From Persicaria tinctoria (taxonomy: Eukaryota; Streptophyta; Magnoliopsida; Caryophyllales; Polygonaceae): a stretch of 64,000 nt of DNA. The notes beneath the pieces are model-generated. The model made no database searches. It was not told the DNA's origin and worked only from the letters and a program-made list of their open reading frames with translations. Within the stretch, counting starts at the first letter, position 1. Every line of letters begins with the position of its first letter. The position numbers and the translations under genes are program-made. Positions 46,473 through 58,882 of the stretch are shown here, piece after piece. The stretch covers positions 52,153,702 to 52,217,701 of the forward strand of contig JBANSL010000004.1 of assembly GCA_037127255.1 (NCBI GenBank), written 5' to 3'.

Positions 46473-47417
46473 TGATGTGGATCAAGATGGCCTTTTGTGG
46501 GTCAAACAATGATTTTGATCCAGACGAGCTCTCAAGATCGATTCGAGAGTTATTGACGGCAAAGAGTGTCGTCCTCAAGAGGAAGAAGAAGGCGCCACCA
46601 TGGATTGAAGAAAATATATTATTTAATTATTATTATTATTATTATTATTATTTTCAGTTATTTCCATATTTAGTAACTCCTATGTTAGTTGAGATATTTA
46701 TGGAATGTCTTATTTTTAGTAATACTTAGTTAGGTGAATAAAAGGGAAAAAGAAAGTTTATCTCTTCTAGATATATTCCTTGTCACTAAGTAGGAATATT
46801 TATCTATGATTATTATAAGAATTTAATATTTATTTATCTAAGCCAAAACTCTATCTTTTGCAAAGATAGAATTGGTATAGTTCCCTATTTAAACTCTTGT
46901 ATTGTCATTGATTTAATCAGATTGGAATTATATTGAGGAACCCCTTTTAGGATTAAAAGGGTTCTTAGATCTCCAATCCAAAGTCTAAAACCCCCTTATA
47001 TTATATTGCATTTGGAACTTTCAAACACAAGATCCAATTCCCACACTAATTCACTCGGCAAAAATCACATAACAAATACTAAGCTGCAGAACCGTCGCCA
47101 TAATCCCAGAAGCGTCGCAACAGCAACAGCACCAGGGCCCAGGGGTGCACCCGTTGCTGCGCCCGCGGCACCCGTTATTGCGCTCGCGGCACCTTGCTGC
47201 GCCCGCGACATTCCCATCGCTGCTGCACCAGTTCCGTCGCTTTTTTACTTAGTTTTAATTACTTGTTTTTCTTTCCTTTCACAATAGTTCAAAGTCTTTA
47301 TTGTAAGTAATTGTAAACATCGAGAATATCAAGATTATTTCAAGATTGGGCCGTCAACAAGTTGGTGTTCTTGATTCCGAGCCCATAGGCGAAGGATCAG
47401 GGATTCCAAACGCATTA
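46473..47417 (+). repeat. 3' LTR of the small element
   Basis: It starts TGATGTGGATC and ends near CGCATTA. It shares the TTTAATCAGATTGGAAT to GGGTTCTT region and a GCGAAGGAT end block with the 5' LTR, but most of the first 400 bases differ. The central part is closer to 15008-15160 than to its own partner. Confidence 0.65.
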
Positions 47418-49557
47418 ATGTCCCTCTCACTCTATCGTCCCATAGGCTATGCCCAGCAAACATCCAGATATGACGACGCATATCGGGTATCGGGGGTACC
47501 TAAATCCAAACGCATCAATGTCAATCATTGATTACTAATACACGTATGCACCAGCATACTCTGCGAGTACGTAAAAAGGCATATAAACGTGATGCGATAA
47601 AACTGTAAATACACTATCATGCTCCTAAGGCATAATATGAATATATAAATAAATAAATACGGTAATGGGTACCCAAATGATAACAATCAACCATATAATT
47701 CCTTTCCAAATGCTTGAAGGTTACACCATCCTTTATCACCTAATTCTTGGAGGATGTTCCAACCTTTATCGAGTGCTCGAAGGTTCGGCTACGTCATAGC
47801 CTTTAGGGAATCCCGATAATCACCACACAACAACATCGAATAGGATGGCCACCTATTATAACAAAGACAAAGAGAATACAAGGGTTCATTTCATTCCCTA
47901 TGTTCCGTTCTATGTTATAATTTCGGTTTATACCCTACAACAATTCTATGTCGTAAAATATGCATGAATCTATCTCGCTACGACACTCATGTGTCACGAG
48001 TAACCTCATGAGTAAGTTCAGGCCGGAGACTTACCTGAAATCATAAGGTAAGCACGGAAACCAACAAGCACCAAGTGTAAACACAAATCAAGCGCCTAAC
48101 AACTGTAATAATTAGTTCACATTAGGTTCTTCTTATTAATGCATCATAGAAACCCATACCGCAAGATAATCACACACATTCACATAAGGTTAATGGCTTA
48201 AGGACTTATAAGTTGGGTTAAGTATCCACACTTGACAAGTTATAATCCGGGTCATATCATCATGTAATCATAACCTTTTCATCCTTATTATTGGCCAAGT
48301 TATCGGTATACTTCATTTCCGTATTTTATATGCTTTAAGTTTTGGTTATGCCATCATATATTTAACCATATTCTTAGCATTCCCTTAACCAAGTTTTTAA
48401 TCAAGTCATTATAAACATTGTTTACTAAAATAATAATAACTCTTGATCCAACCGTTGGATCGTCCTCAGTTTTGTAGGAAAGTTAGATAACAGTTTTGTT
48501 GGATTGGAAATAAAGTTTAAATTACAGAGACACATATATCCATTTATTTTTTGACGTTTTTGCTACAAAACGCAACCAAAACACATAGAGGCTTCACCTT
48601 CTAAGCTTTTTCCACACCAAAACAAATCTATCCTATAGAGGGGAAGGCGGATGAGGGATTACCTTTGTAGATCCCACACGAAATACTCAAGAATTCCCCT
48701 CGGCACTCTCGGAAGCCCTTTTTCAAACACCTTGTTATTTTGTCACAAAAAACCCCCAAACACATGAGTTAGGATTTTGTTTAAGACTTAAAATAAGGAG
48801 TGATATAAAAGATTCAAACTCAGCTTTTGAAAGAAAGGAAGGGTTCTTACCAAGAAATCAAGTCAAACTCTCCAGACCCTTTAAAAATAGTTTTCTGCAG
48901 CTCCAAATATGGACGATTTTGGTTGGGAAAAATACCTTGGATTTCGGATTATGATAGATGGTTGGAAAGATGGTTCAAATACGGTTCTAAAGCCACCGAG
49001 TTTTCTCCAATCGAAGTTGTAATAAGGGAGATATGGATTTTCTCTTGCAAGGTCCCCAAAATAGACTACCAATGGTGATAGGCTATCTTTCTCTTGCTTT
49101 TCCTCTCATGGACGGTTAGGGTTTCTTTGGATGAGCTCCTAATGAGCCTTGGGGTCAGTTTTATAGAGGAGAGGGGTGGTTGGCTTCATGAGTCAAAGCA
49201 TGGGTGTGATGGGAAGGAAGTGATGGGGGTGGTTGAAATAGAATAGGAGACTAATAGTTTCCATCCAAATCAAATGAGTGTGGTAGCTCCTTGTTGGGCA
49301 TTGGTTTGGATGGGGCGGCTGACCTCTTTCACATCACCTAAAACCCGAGCTCGCGACGCGTTAAAATCCATTACGTTTATAAGATACGAGAAAAGTGGCT
49401 TGGGTATATATTTCCTTCATAAAATCCCTAATTAAACCAATGTTAAGCCATCCATAAAATTTTAAATTTTTTCGGGTTTTCATAATCATAAGGGAGGATA
49501 ATATTCGGATTATCTTATGGATATTTTATAAATATTAATTAAATTCCGGTCTTTACA

Positions 49558-49794
49558 AACCCGGCATCCCAAAATTCGACAATCCAAAAATCCGCTTTGA
49601 ATTTCAAATTCATTTCAATGACTCTCGAAGTCTTCAAAATTGAACCTGATAAATAAGGTTTAGAATTCCACCAATTTAAAATTCAAACGTGTGTCGGGAT
49701 GTTTTCCAAGGACTTTCCGAAAATAGAAATTGCTCGAGGATGGTTTTTTCCGAAAGCTTTCCTCTTTTAGAAATTCTAAAATTCGGCATTTACA
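49558..49794 (-). repeat. Truncated 3' LTR of the Tekay-like element
   Basis: On the minus strand it opens TGTAAATGCCG after a polypurine tract (GAGGTGGTTGAA) at 49795-49815. Only 237 bp remain. Confidence 0.6.
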
Positions 49795-49815
49795 TTCAAC
49801 CACCTCTAAAAACAA

Positions 49816-50459
49816 ATCTCTTCCCCGAGACTAAAGATTCAAAAACGCACAATCTTTTCCTTTCTCAAAATCCTTCAAACCTTTACAAAACGAGTAAATG
49901 CTTGTCCGAAAATTGCTCAAAATTTTCCCAATCCCGAATCGGTCTACCAAGGCCGAAATTCGAGAGGTGGATACATCCACCGATAAGGGCTAATCTCACA
50001 TTTCCCTCCTAGGTTCCAAAATCATACCAACCATCATTCTCAACGCAATAAGAATCATAAGCCAACAAAGTCATCAACTCATCATATATAAATCCATGAT
50101 CTCATCAGCCACCTCTCACGTGGCAAGTCTCAAAATGCAACATAATAGTCTCAACAAGTGAAAACATCTTACCCGCATAAAAGTCTAACATATCATAAGT
50201 CATGCCAACATCCCAAATGTGCCAAAATAGCAACAAGGTCTCAAAACATACTACGAGTCATAAAGTATCTCAACTTCGTGCGAAAACATCACAAGCATCA
50301 ACGAACATCACCAAGCATACTAGCACACAAGCTGTGGAAACCGATCTCCAGCATCATCTCAACACGGAATCTGCACAAAATAAGCAATCATAAGTACACA
50401 ATTATAGAGACACCCATCCATCCCAAAATAAAAGACCACTAAGGCTCCCCACTAGGCTC
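49816..50459 (-). other. Untranslated 3' internal region, Tekay-like
   Basis: This is AT-rich and non-coding. It contains one extra polypurine-like GAGGTGGAT near 49967-49975, like the reiterated motif in 22686-23850. Confidence 0.55.
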
Positions 50460-53400
50460 ATGAGGTCAAGGACAGGTCGACACTTGGCTCGACATAAGAT
50501 GCTAAGAGCTCATCTACGACACCCCCATAACTTACCCGTGGGCTATCTTCCGCCTCCCAAGTCGCCTCCTCGGGACTTCTCCTAGACCATTAGATCAGAA
50601 GAAGAGGCACCTCCTTGGTCCTCAACTTCTTGACTCAACGATCAAGCACTCGGACTGGGCTCTCTACATAGGTGTGGTCAGGCTCAGTCTGGAGGTCGGA
50701 ATAGTCCAAAATATGGCTCGAGTCAGTGATATAACGCCGAAGCTAGGACACATAAAACACATCGTGCACGCCGGCTAACGATGGGGGTAGGGCTAAACGA
50801 TACGCGACCTCGCCGACCCTCTCAAAATCTCAAATGGTCCCATGAATCTAGAGCTCAACTTGCCCTTAATGCCAAAGCGATGAACTCCCCTGATCGGCGA
50901 CACTCTAAGCCAGACGTGTGATCCCACCTCAAACCCAATATATCTCCGTCTGTGATCCGCGTACTTATTCTGTTGGTCCTGAGAGACCCTCATGTGCTCC
51001 CGAATGCATCCGACCTGGTTGACTATCTCGAGCAGCGAAACTGTGGTCTCAGCAGGCTTATCCCAACACACTGGCGACTTGCATCGCGTCCCGTATAGTG
51101 CCTCATACGGAGCCATCTCGGTCGACGCATGATAGTTGTTGTTGTAGAACTCCACCAATGGTAGATACCTAACCCAACGATCGCCCCACTCTAACACACA
51201 TGATCTCAAGAAGTCCTCCAATGTCTGAATCGTCTACTCGCTCAGACCATCCGTCTGAGGGTGATATGTTGTATTAAACTACAGTCGACTCCCCAATGCA
51301 TCGTGAACCTTCTTCCAGAACCTCAACGCGAACCGTCCATCTCTATCAAAAACTATCTGCTCGGGTACACCATGGAGCCTCACAATTTGCCTGACGAAGT
51401 CATCTGCTAGCTTTGAGACCGGCCACGTCTCCTGAATGGCTATGAAGTGATTTGACTTGGTCAACCTGTCGACCACGACCCAGATAGCATCGAATCCACG
51501 AACCACTCTCCTCAGCCCAGTAACGAAGTCCTTGGAGATGTTTGGCCACTTCCACTCGGGAACTAGAAGCGATCAAACAAGCCCTCATGGTCTATAATGC
51601 TCAATCCTGACCTGCTGACAAATCTAACACCTGGCGACGAAATATGTAATGTCAGCCCGCATCCGCTGCCACCAATAGGATCTCCTCAAATCCTAGTACA
51701 TCTTATTTGTCCCTGGATGGATAAAATAAGGGGTAGTGTGGGCCTCTTGCATAATCCTCTACCTCATGTCTGAAGTAGAGGGCACCACGATCCTACTCTG
51801 AAAGGTCAGCAACCCATCTGATCTCTCTACAAGATCCCCAACTCGTCCTTGAGCCATCCACTCCCTCAAAGCTGCTACCTCGAGACACTTTGCCTGCTCT
51901 TTGTGAATCTCCTCTGTCATCTCGAACTGAATCTCTAGAAAGGACAATTGGTCGTGGTCTCTCTGAACCGACACTTCTATGCACAATGACATCAACTCTG
52001 CCTACAATCTCTGCTAAACTTTCAATCGAGTTATGGTTGTCTTCTGATAAGACTTATGGCTGAGAGCATTTGCCACTACGTTAGCCTTCCCTGGATGACA
52101 AAGATGTCCAAATCGTAGTCCTTCAGGAGTTTCGACCTCATATTGAGCTTCTTTTGAGTGAAAATGTACTTCAGGCTCTTATAATTCGTCATCCCCTTGC
52201 ATGAAGTGTCGTTTAAGTAATGCCTCTAGATCTTAAGAGCATGAACAACTGCAGCCAACTCCAGATCATGAGTCGGGTAAGTATCCTCTCCAGGCTTCAA
52301 TTGGCGTGAAACATAAGCAATAACTCGGTCTCTCTAATGCAGAACACAACCCAACCCAGCTCGTGAAGCATCGGTGTAGATCATGAAGTTCTCGATCCCA
52401 TTAGGTAATGCCAACACTGGTGCTGTCGTCGGCTTCTCATTTATGAGCTCAAAACTGGCCTGACACTCCTCGCTCAAAACAATAGGAACATCCTTCCAAG
52501 TCAGCTGAGTCAGTGGTTGGGCAATCCTCAAGAAGTCTCTGACGAAACGGTGGTAATAGTTGACCAATCCCAGAAAAGAGTGGATATCCCGTACGTTCTT
52601 GGGAACCTCCCAAGAAACGATAGCGTCAATCTTCACCGGATCCACGACGACTCTCCCTGCAAAAATCATATGACCTAAGAAGGTCACCTCAGATATCCAG
52701 AAGTCATACTTGTTGTACTTCCCGTACAGTTGATGGTTCCTCAACGTCTACATGACGATCCTCAAGTGCTTTTCATGCACCTCCTAACTCCCCGAATAAA
52801 CCAAAATGTCATCAATGAAGACGACCACAAACCTATCCATGTAGTCTATGAATACCCTGTTCATAAGCTCCATGAAAGTTGCTGGACCATTGGTCAGCCC
52901 GAACGGCATAACCAAGAACTCATAATGCCCATATTGCGTCCGAAAAGCGGTCTTCGGAACATCTTTTGCACGAACTCGAAGCTGATGATATCTGAACCTC
53001 ATATCAATCTTTGAAAACATGACGGCGCCCTGAAGCTGATCCATCAAATCATTGATCCTCGAAAGCGGAGAGTGGTTATTCACTGTCACCCGGTTCAGCT
53101 CGCGATAATCAATGCAAGTCTCATCGAACCATCTTTCTTCTTCACGAACAGCACTGGGGCTTCCTACGGTGACGCACTCGGACGGATGTACCCCTTCTCA
53201 ACCAGCTTCTCTAGTTGAGCCTTCAAGTCATCCATCTCAGTTGACGCCATCCGATAGGGTACTCGGGAAATGGGCCTGGTGCTCGGCTCCAACTCGATCG
53301 CGAAGTCGAACTCTCTCTGTGGGGGCAACCCTGGCAACTCATCTAGGAAGACATTAGCGAAATCGCGGACTATTGGCACATCGGCAATGCTGGGTCAGCC
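50460..53400 (-). pseudogene. pol of the Tekay-like element
   Basis: RT runs from about 53379 to 52500 on the minus strand, with Phe-Ile-Asp-Asp at the catalytic site near 52815 and the Met-Pro-Phe-Gly-Leu-Thr-Asn block near 52910. RNase H starts with Tyr-Thr-Asp-Ala-Ser near 52385. The integrase core has Val-Val-Val-Asp-Arg near 51480, Phe-Asp-Arg-Asp near 51345 and His-Pro-Gln-Thr-Asp-Gly near 51265. The C-terminal part leads to a chromodomain-like Ala-Thr-Trp-Glu near 50560. At least eight in-frame stops are seen. The chromodomain places it with Tekay/Del-type chromoviruses. Confidence 0.85.
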
Positions 53401-53421
53401 TCTATCCACCTCTAAGACATA

Positions 53422-54552
53422 TCACCAAAATCCCGTACAACCCTGGTCTTGAAGCCTCGCAACTCTAACATCGCTAATCAATGCTCCATTCCTCTTGGGG
53501 CCGCTCCCCCAGATCTGATGCTCAGTCCCGTCCTCAGCCAAGATAGACACGGTCCTCATCCTCAAATTGATGATCGCTCCGTAGTGGTCCTTGCAATTCA
53601 TCCCAATGATCAAATCATAGGTATGCAGTCTCTGCACGACAAGATCGGCGGGCCACTCTCGCTCACCTATACGAACAGGGCATCCTAAGATCTCTCGACT
53701 CGTCCTATCTCTAACCCCATCCAACATACCCACAATATAGGTCGGACCCCTCGTGCAGCTCAGGCTCAGCCTAGAGACGCACGACTCTACTATATAGAAG
53801 TGAGTAGCATCCGTATCGAACAGAATACCCAAACAAGCATCACGAAAGAGTATCGTACCTGAGGCACTCAGAGCGGATCGATCGTCTCCTCTCATTTAGA
53901 AAACGGGGGGCGGTGGGGGCAATACAGGACCTGATCCTCTAGAGCTTTATCCCTGCTCATAACTCGACCCAGATGGTCCGGCCAACGAAGATCCTTGACC
54001 AACCCCGGACCTTGACAATCTGTGGCCTCCTCTAGCTGAACATCTGCCTCGTCCTCCGGATCGGCCTCCAGTTGATGAACCACCTCTCCCCTTCCCCTGA
54101 GGATAAGTCAGAAGGGGAGGTTGAGGAGCGTCGGGAAGTCTCGATGCTGACGTAGCTGGTGGGGTTCTACCATCCTGGGGACATCGAGCAGCTCGGTGTC
54201 CCATGCCTCCGCAGGTGTAACATCTAGTAGATCTGATCGGGCAGTCCCTCTGATAATATCCTAGTGGTGCTGAGTGATGCTTCGGACACTAACATCTCTT
54301 CTAGCCACTAGTGGTGCTGAGTGTAGCGGAGATCTCGGTAGACCTCCTCTGAAAGCCTCTCGGGGCCTCGCATCACTCTTGGTATCCGTTGTCCTCAACT
54401 TCTTTGCCTTACGGTGAGAGGAAGCATACACAGTCTCTAAGAGAATCTGTTGCTGATCGTACATCAGAATAACCTCCAAGAAGCGATCAAAGGGTACATG
54501 CCCCAAAATCGATGCATGCAGAAGAACCTCTGGTGGTAGCCTCAAAGATAAC
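53422..54552 (-). pseudogene. gag C-terminus and protease of the Tekay-like element
   Basis: A knuckle of the form Cys-Tyr-Thr-Cys-Gly-Gly-Met-Gly-His lies at about 54225-54190, followed by a Gly/Arg/Ser-rich tail. The retropepsin frame (53895 to 53422) has Asp-Thr-Asp-Ala-Thr-His at the active site where Asp-Thr-Gly-Ala-Thr-His is usual. Downstream it has Asp-Leu-Ile-Ile-Gly-Met, the expected second protease landmark. The N-terminal gag is lost. Confidence 0.75.
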
Positions 54553-56278
54553 TGATGTCTCTAAACTAGCCATGTCTTTATGCATATTTTAGTTCCATAT
54601 TCTATACACTTTGCATATTTCAGGTTGGGAATATGTCGAATTTATGTAGTATATGCTTATTTGTCGGAAATGGAGATCTACATAAGTTTCTGTTTAATAT
54701 TGCAGAATATGGAGTCATTTCGGGAGAAAACCAAGAAGAAAGGACGGAAGCTTAAGCCAACTCGATATCGACAAATGTTACTCGATATCGACAACCATGT
54801 CTAGGCACTGCACTGATCGAGGAGCCCCAGTCAAGAAGCTAAAGACGAGCCAACCCGACTCCAACACCTTCCTCCATGTCGAAGACCTTCCACGATGTCG
54901 ACAAAGCCGAACACATGTCCAAGCCACATCGAGGAAGAGCTAGCCGAGACGCCGAAGCCACTGAAGTCGATGACCAATCTACTCGAGATCGAGTAAGTCT
55001 ACTCGAGATCGAGGAAATCTTCCGGAGACGCGTAACGCGGTTTGGGCAGTCCTACTCGGATTGGGATTCTTTGGGGCCGAAGATTGCCGAATCTATACGA
55101 TTCTATCAAGTTACATCATGAAGGAGAAGATTTATCCACTTGAAGAATTTTAGATATAATTCCTTTTTTTTAGATTTAATTATGTTGTTGCATTTATTTA
55201 TCTTTAATGCTTTAGATATAGATTTAGATATAGATAGAGATTTCTATCCTTGAATAGCAAGGAGTAGAAGGCTATAAATAAAGCCCATGGGGCTGATTTT
55301 AAAAGAATCCAATTCACAAGCTAGAGAAGTAGTTCAACAGAGACGTTTAGGAGTTCAAGGTTTTAGGGTTTTGGCATTCAACGAGAGTTGGAGTGCCGGG
55401 ATTGTAAAGGCTTTGAATTTAGTTTAATGCAACTTTCTTTTCATACATCAATGTCTGCGATTGCGATGAAGCGCGAGTAGTCCACCCACTTCTAGGGTTG
55501 AGGCGAGCCCGACGATAGCCATGCATGTTTGAGGTAAAGATCCGACTTTTATCATGTTTTGAGCATCTGCTACTTGTTATGTGTTTATTACCCATCTAAT
55601 GGAGGTCCATGCTAACAACTTGGATTGTAAACATAAAATCAGTAGAGACAATTAGGGTTTCTTGAAAGAGTTGTCTAATTGTTGGAAAAGGCGAAAGCTT
55701 AGTCCTTTGATGCGATTCACATGATTATCTGTTTTATTTCTGCCTTACGCATGCTTAGTTATCATTGTTGCAAACCCCAATCTTGAAAGTCTTTTACATA
55801 CAGTTTAGTTCGAAATCCCAAAAGCCCTTGTTTTTATTTTCTTTCGTTTTAGTTTCTGTCTTCCTCGATCTCGAATTGCACTACTCGACCTCGAGTTACT
55901 GATTCTCGATCCAGCATCGCCGTAGCTTCTGTGTGCAGGTGATCGACAAGAGCCAAACCGACGTCGACAACCTTACTCGATCTCGAGTAAAGGTTACTCG
56001 ATCTCGACCAAAATCGCCGGGAGTTGCTGCTGCGCTATGCTCGACTGTCCGATCTTCTGTCGAGTAACTGTACTCGAGATCTAGGACCCCTGTTGTCGAC
56101 TTCTGTCCGTGAGGTTTCTCCGCTGCCTAGGATCCGCTGACACGCTTCCTCGTGGATCGATCCCGACTTCCCGTTGCTGCATCAGGAGGAGGTCTTGTAA
56201 TTATTTGCAAGGGACGGAATCTGGTTTGCCTTAGTTTATTTACATTCTATTTTGCATACTCGATTTTCTCCTATAACA
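54553..56278 (+). repeat. 5' LTR of copy C
   Basis: A 1726-bp LTR that opens TGATGTCTCT and closes ATAACA. The TATAAATA box is at 55273-55280. Most palindromic motifs here have the centre changed, reading CTCGAGATCGAG or CTCGATCTCGA, while a few keep TCGATATCGA (54763, 54780). Confidence 0.85.
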
Positions 56279-56281
56279 AAT

Positions 56282-56298
56282 TGGCGCCGTTGCCGGGG
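56282..56298 (+). promoter_or_regulatory. Primer-binding site, tRNA-Asp, copy C
   Basis: TGGCGCCGTTGCCGGGG is a perfect complement of the 3' end of plant tRNA-Asp. Confidence 0.9.
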
Positions 56299-56362
56299 AA
56301 GCAATCATTCGCGCCTTAGGTAGTTAAAATCTCACGTTTTCTTTGAGTTACTTTACAGGTGT

Positions 56363-58882
56363 ATGCGTCGTTCTGGTCAACCACCTGCGTTTGACGGCTT
56401 AGACGAACCGGAACGCCTTTTACACATCAGAGCCAAACTACAAAGAGCCATAACGGCCGCAGAAACACAAGAATAGCTAATTGAAAGGCTCACAAGGGAA
56501 CTAGCCGCAAGGGATGTTACTATCACCGTTGAGAGAGCAGGAAGGGAACAAGAAGCTGAGCGCGCAAGGCAAGCAGAAGCTGAGCTGGCCCAATTCCCAA
56601 CCACAGCAGAGGATTATATGCATCCAACTCTCGTCGTGCATGAATCGGCGATTCTAATCCCTGAAAACTCTTTTGAAATTCGCATTCAATTTCTTATAGA
56701 GCTTAAAAATAATGCTTTTTATGGCAAATTTAATGAGTGTCCTCTTGAACATATTACCAATTTTTCTGACATGTGCCGTACTCTTGCTGAAGGTACAACT
56801 CTGGAATATGTCAAGATGAAAGCTTTTCGCTGGTCTCTCGCTAGACCTGCACTAAAGTGGCTTGAAGGGCTGAAACCAAGATCCCTCACAACCTGGGCCC
56901 AAGTAGAGCAAGAGTTTCTGAACAAATTCTTCCCTCCCGCCAAAACAGCACTCCTCCGCCAGAAAATCATAGCCTTCAAACAGAAGCCTGGGGAACCGCT
57001 AGCAAAGGCATGGGAACGCTACAAAGAACTGCTGCGATCTTGCCCTACTCATGGACAACTACCCTACGTCATTCAGGAGATCTTCTTCAACTCTCTCGAC
57101 CAAGTCACTAAGGACAGAATCAACCAGTATACTCGCTATGAGTATCTGACAATGCCATCAATTGACGCATGAGGTGTGTTAGACAAGCTCGCCAATTATG
57201 ACAACAAATATGGGTCTACTGCAAGCTATGAGGAGAACTCCTATGCCAGGCCAGCACCATCTATGTCACTCTATGAGCCAGCAAAGGAGATTGACCCGGA
57301 TGTCAGGGAGCAGTTCTACGGAGACCAGAATCGCAAGCTCCTCAAGCAAGTCAAATATATGTCTGTCTATCAGCCTTGCATCGAATGCGGATCACAGCGG
57401 CACGCCACTACCGAGTGCCCACACACTGAGCAAGTCAGGATGCCAGAGACACATGAAGAGGTAGCCTACGCTGGGGGTCCCAATCGCTACATGGGAGATC
57501 AAAGGTTCTATCAACCACAGTGGAACCAAGGTCCTCCTAAGAACCCCCCACCATACAGAGCTCCAGGATATCCAGAAAGGGATCAAAAGAAGGATGACTT
57601 ACAGCTCATTCTTGAGAAGATGCGTCGGAATCAAGGCACCATCAACAACCAGTTCCAGAACATCACTACAAAATTTGGAGAGCTGGACATCTGGAAAAGG
57701 GGAATAGAGACCCAAATGGGTCAAATCGCTGCACAGATCCCACGACCATCCGGACAGCTCCCTGGGCAAACAGAACCAAATCCTAAGGGGAAGACTGGAC
57801 ACGTCGCAGCTATCAAACTCAGAAGTTGGCATCAATTACACGAGCCAGAGGTCGAGAAGCATAAGGACAAAGCAGAGCAGTAACTCGACAAAGAACAGAA
57901 GCAACTCGATATCGAGGAGCCAGTACTCGATCTCGACAAGAACCTGCTCGACACAGACCAGAAGCTGAGCTCGGACTCCACTGCACAACCAGACAACTCG
58001 AGGTCGACAACTCAACTCGAGATCGAGAAGAATCTGGCCGACGTCGATGACTCTGCAACACCTCCGACATCTGATCTGGCTCCAAAGCAGAAAAAGCCAT
58101 ATCCTTTCCCTTCTAAAGCACAGAAAGATCCCACTGCAGGTAGGTTTAACCGTTTTGTTAATATGCTGCAAGAACCGAACGTCTCTATTCCTTTTACAAA
58201 AGCCCTGCAAGAGATGCCTGGATATGTCGAATTTCTGAAGGAAATCCTAAGCAAGAAGCGATCCATCTCAGAGATCGCAAGCGAATGCAAAGTACTCCAC
58301 TTCCCTGAAAAGAGATCTGACCCTAGTAAGTTTTCTATTACTGTGGGTTTTGGACAATATAAATATTAGTCTTTGTGTGATTTAGGAGCAAGTGTGAGCA
58401 TCATGCCTTTATCAATCTGGCCGAAGGTAAAGATAGGATGCATAGAGCCCGTGGATGCCAAACTATACATGGCAAACAATACAGTGGTCATCCCTACATG
58501 TATAGTTGAGAATGTCCCTGTCCAGGTTGGTAAATTCTTTGTTCCAGCAGATTTCCTTATTATAGACTGTGCTGAAGATCCTACTAGCCCTATTATTCTT
58601 GGTAGACCATTCTTAGCTATTGCAGATGCCAAAATTAGTGTCAAGAATCGATCGCTCACCTTCACCATATGCGATGAGGTTTTAGATTTCTCTTTTGGCC
58701 CTGCAAAGGAGGAAATTTCATGGCTAGAGGTAAAAAGCATCAGCAACCACGGGACCAAGCAAATAACGGAGGAAGACACCAGAAGCCAACTCGAGATCGA
58801 AAAGGGCAACTCAATCTCGACAAGGGTGTTCCTCGATCTCGACCAAAGCTCGTCGACATCGACTTCCTCTGCTGAGCCAAAG
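56363..58882 (+). pseudogene. gag-protease polyprotein of copy C
   Basis: This is the most complete copy of the family ORF. It starts at the ATG at 56363, after a TTTACAG that could be a splice acceptor. It has a TAG at codon 38 (56474-56476, shared with copy B), a capsid domain at about 56620-57170, a TGA near 57170 and a CCHC knuckle at about 57376-57420. A TAA lies near 57882, then the Asp-rich linker, a TAG near 58366 and the protease with Asp-Leu-Gly-Ala-Ser at about 58379. The protease then reads open to 58884. The start was chosen because it precedes all conserved sequence and matches the aligned ATC in copy B. Confidence 0.82.

Larger units (their letters stand above)
44101..47417 (+). 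mobile_element. Small non-autonomous LTR element, CRM-related
   Basis: A plus-strand element of about 3.3 kb with a 5' LTR (44101-45365), a tRNA-Met primer site, one ORF region, a polypurine tract and a 3' LTR (46473-47417). No gag, protease, RT or integrase was found. The start of the 5' LTR encodes the same pol C-terminus as the CRM-like element at 7786-15617, so the two are relatives. It interrupts the Tekay LTR at the equivalent of GGTCCATGTCCC in LTR D. The two LTRs have clearly diverged, and a clean target duplication was not seen. Confidence 0.7.
43391..49557 (-). mobile_element. Tekay-like 5' LTR with primer site and leader, split by an insertion
   Basis: On the minus strand the LTR runs from 49557 (TGTAAAGACCGG) to 43760 (GGGTCGTTACA). 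A primer site and about 350 bp of leader follow, down to 43391, where the element is cut off by the tandem array. The LTR is colinear with LTR D except for 44101-47417, which is a separate element. Because a primer site follows it, this LTR is a 5' LTR and does not belong to the pol at 50460-53400. Confidence 0.75.
49558..54552 (-). mobile_element. Tekay-like chromovirus, minus strand, truncated at both ends
   Basis: In transcription order: partial gag, protease, RT, RNase H, integrase, chromodomain-like end, untranslated region, polypurine tract and the first 237 bp of a 3' LTR (49794 to 49558). The gag end is cut by the copy C LTR at 54553. The LTR is cut by the Tekay LTR ending at 49557. 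Many stops and shifts occur throughout. Confidence 0.8.
54553..58882 (+). mobile_element. Athila-like LTR element, copy C (3' end lost)
   Basis: This has a complete 5' LTR, a perfect tRNA-Asp primer site and gag-protease. It is inserted into the gag of the Tekay-like element at 54552/54553 and is cut off after the protease by the LTR-like block at 58883. It is clearly more distant from A and B than those are from each other. Confidence 0.85.

Noticed and set aside
43760..54552. One complete Tekay-like element with LTR at 43760-49557 and pol at 50460-53400
   Set aside because: The LTR is followed by a primer site on its left (43743-43755), so it is a 5' LTR. The pol has its own truncated 3' LTR start at 49794.
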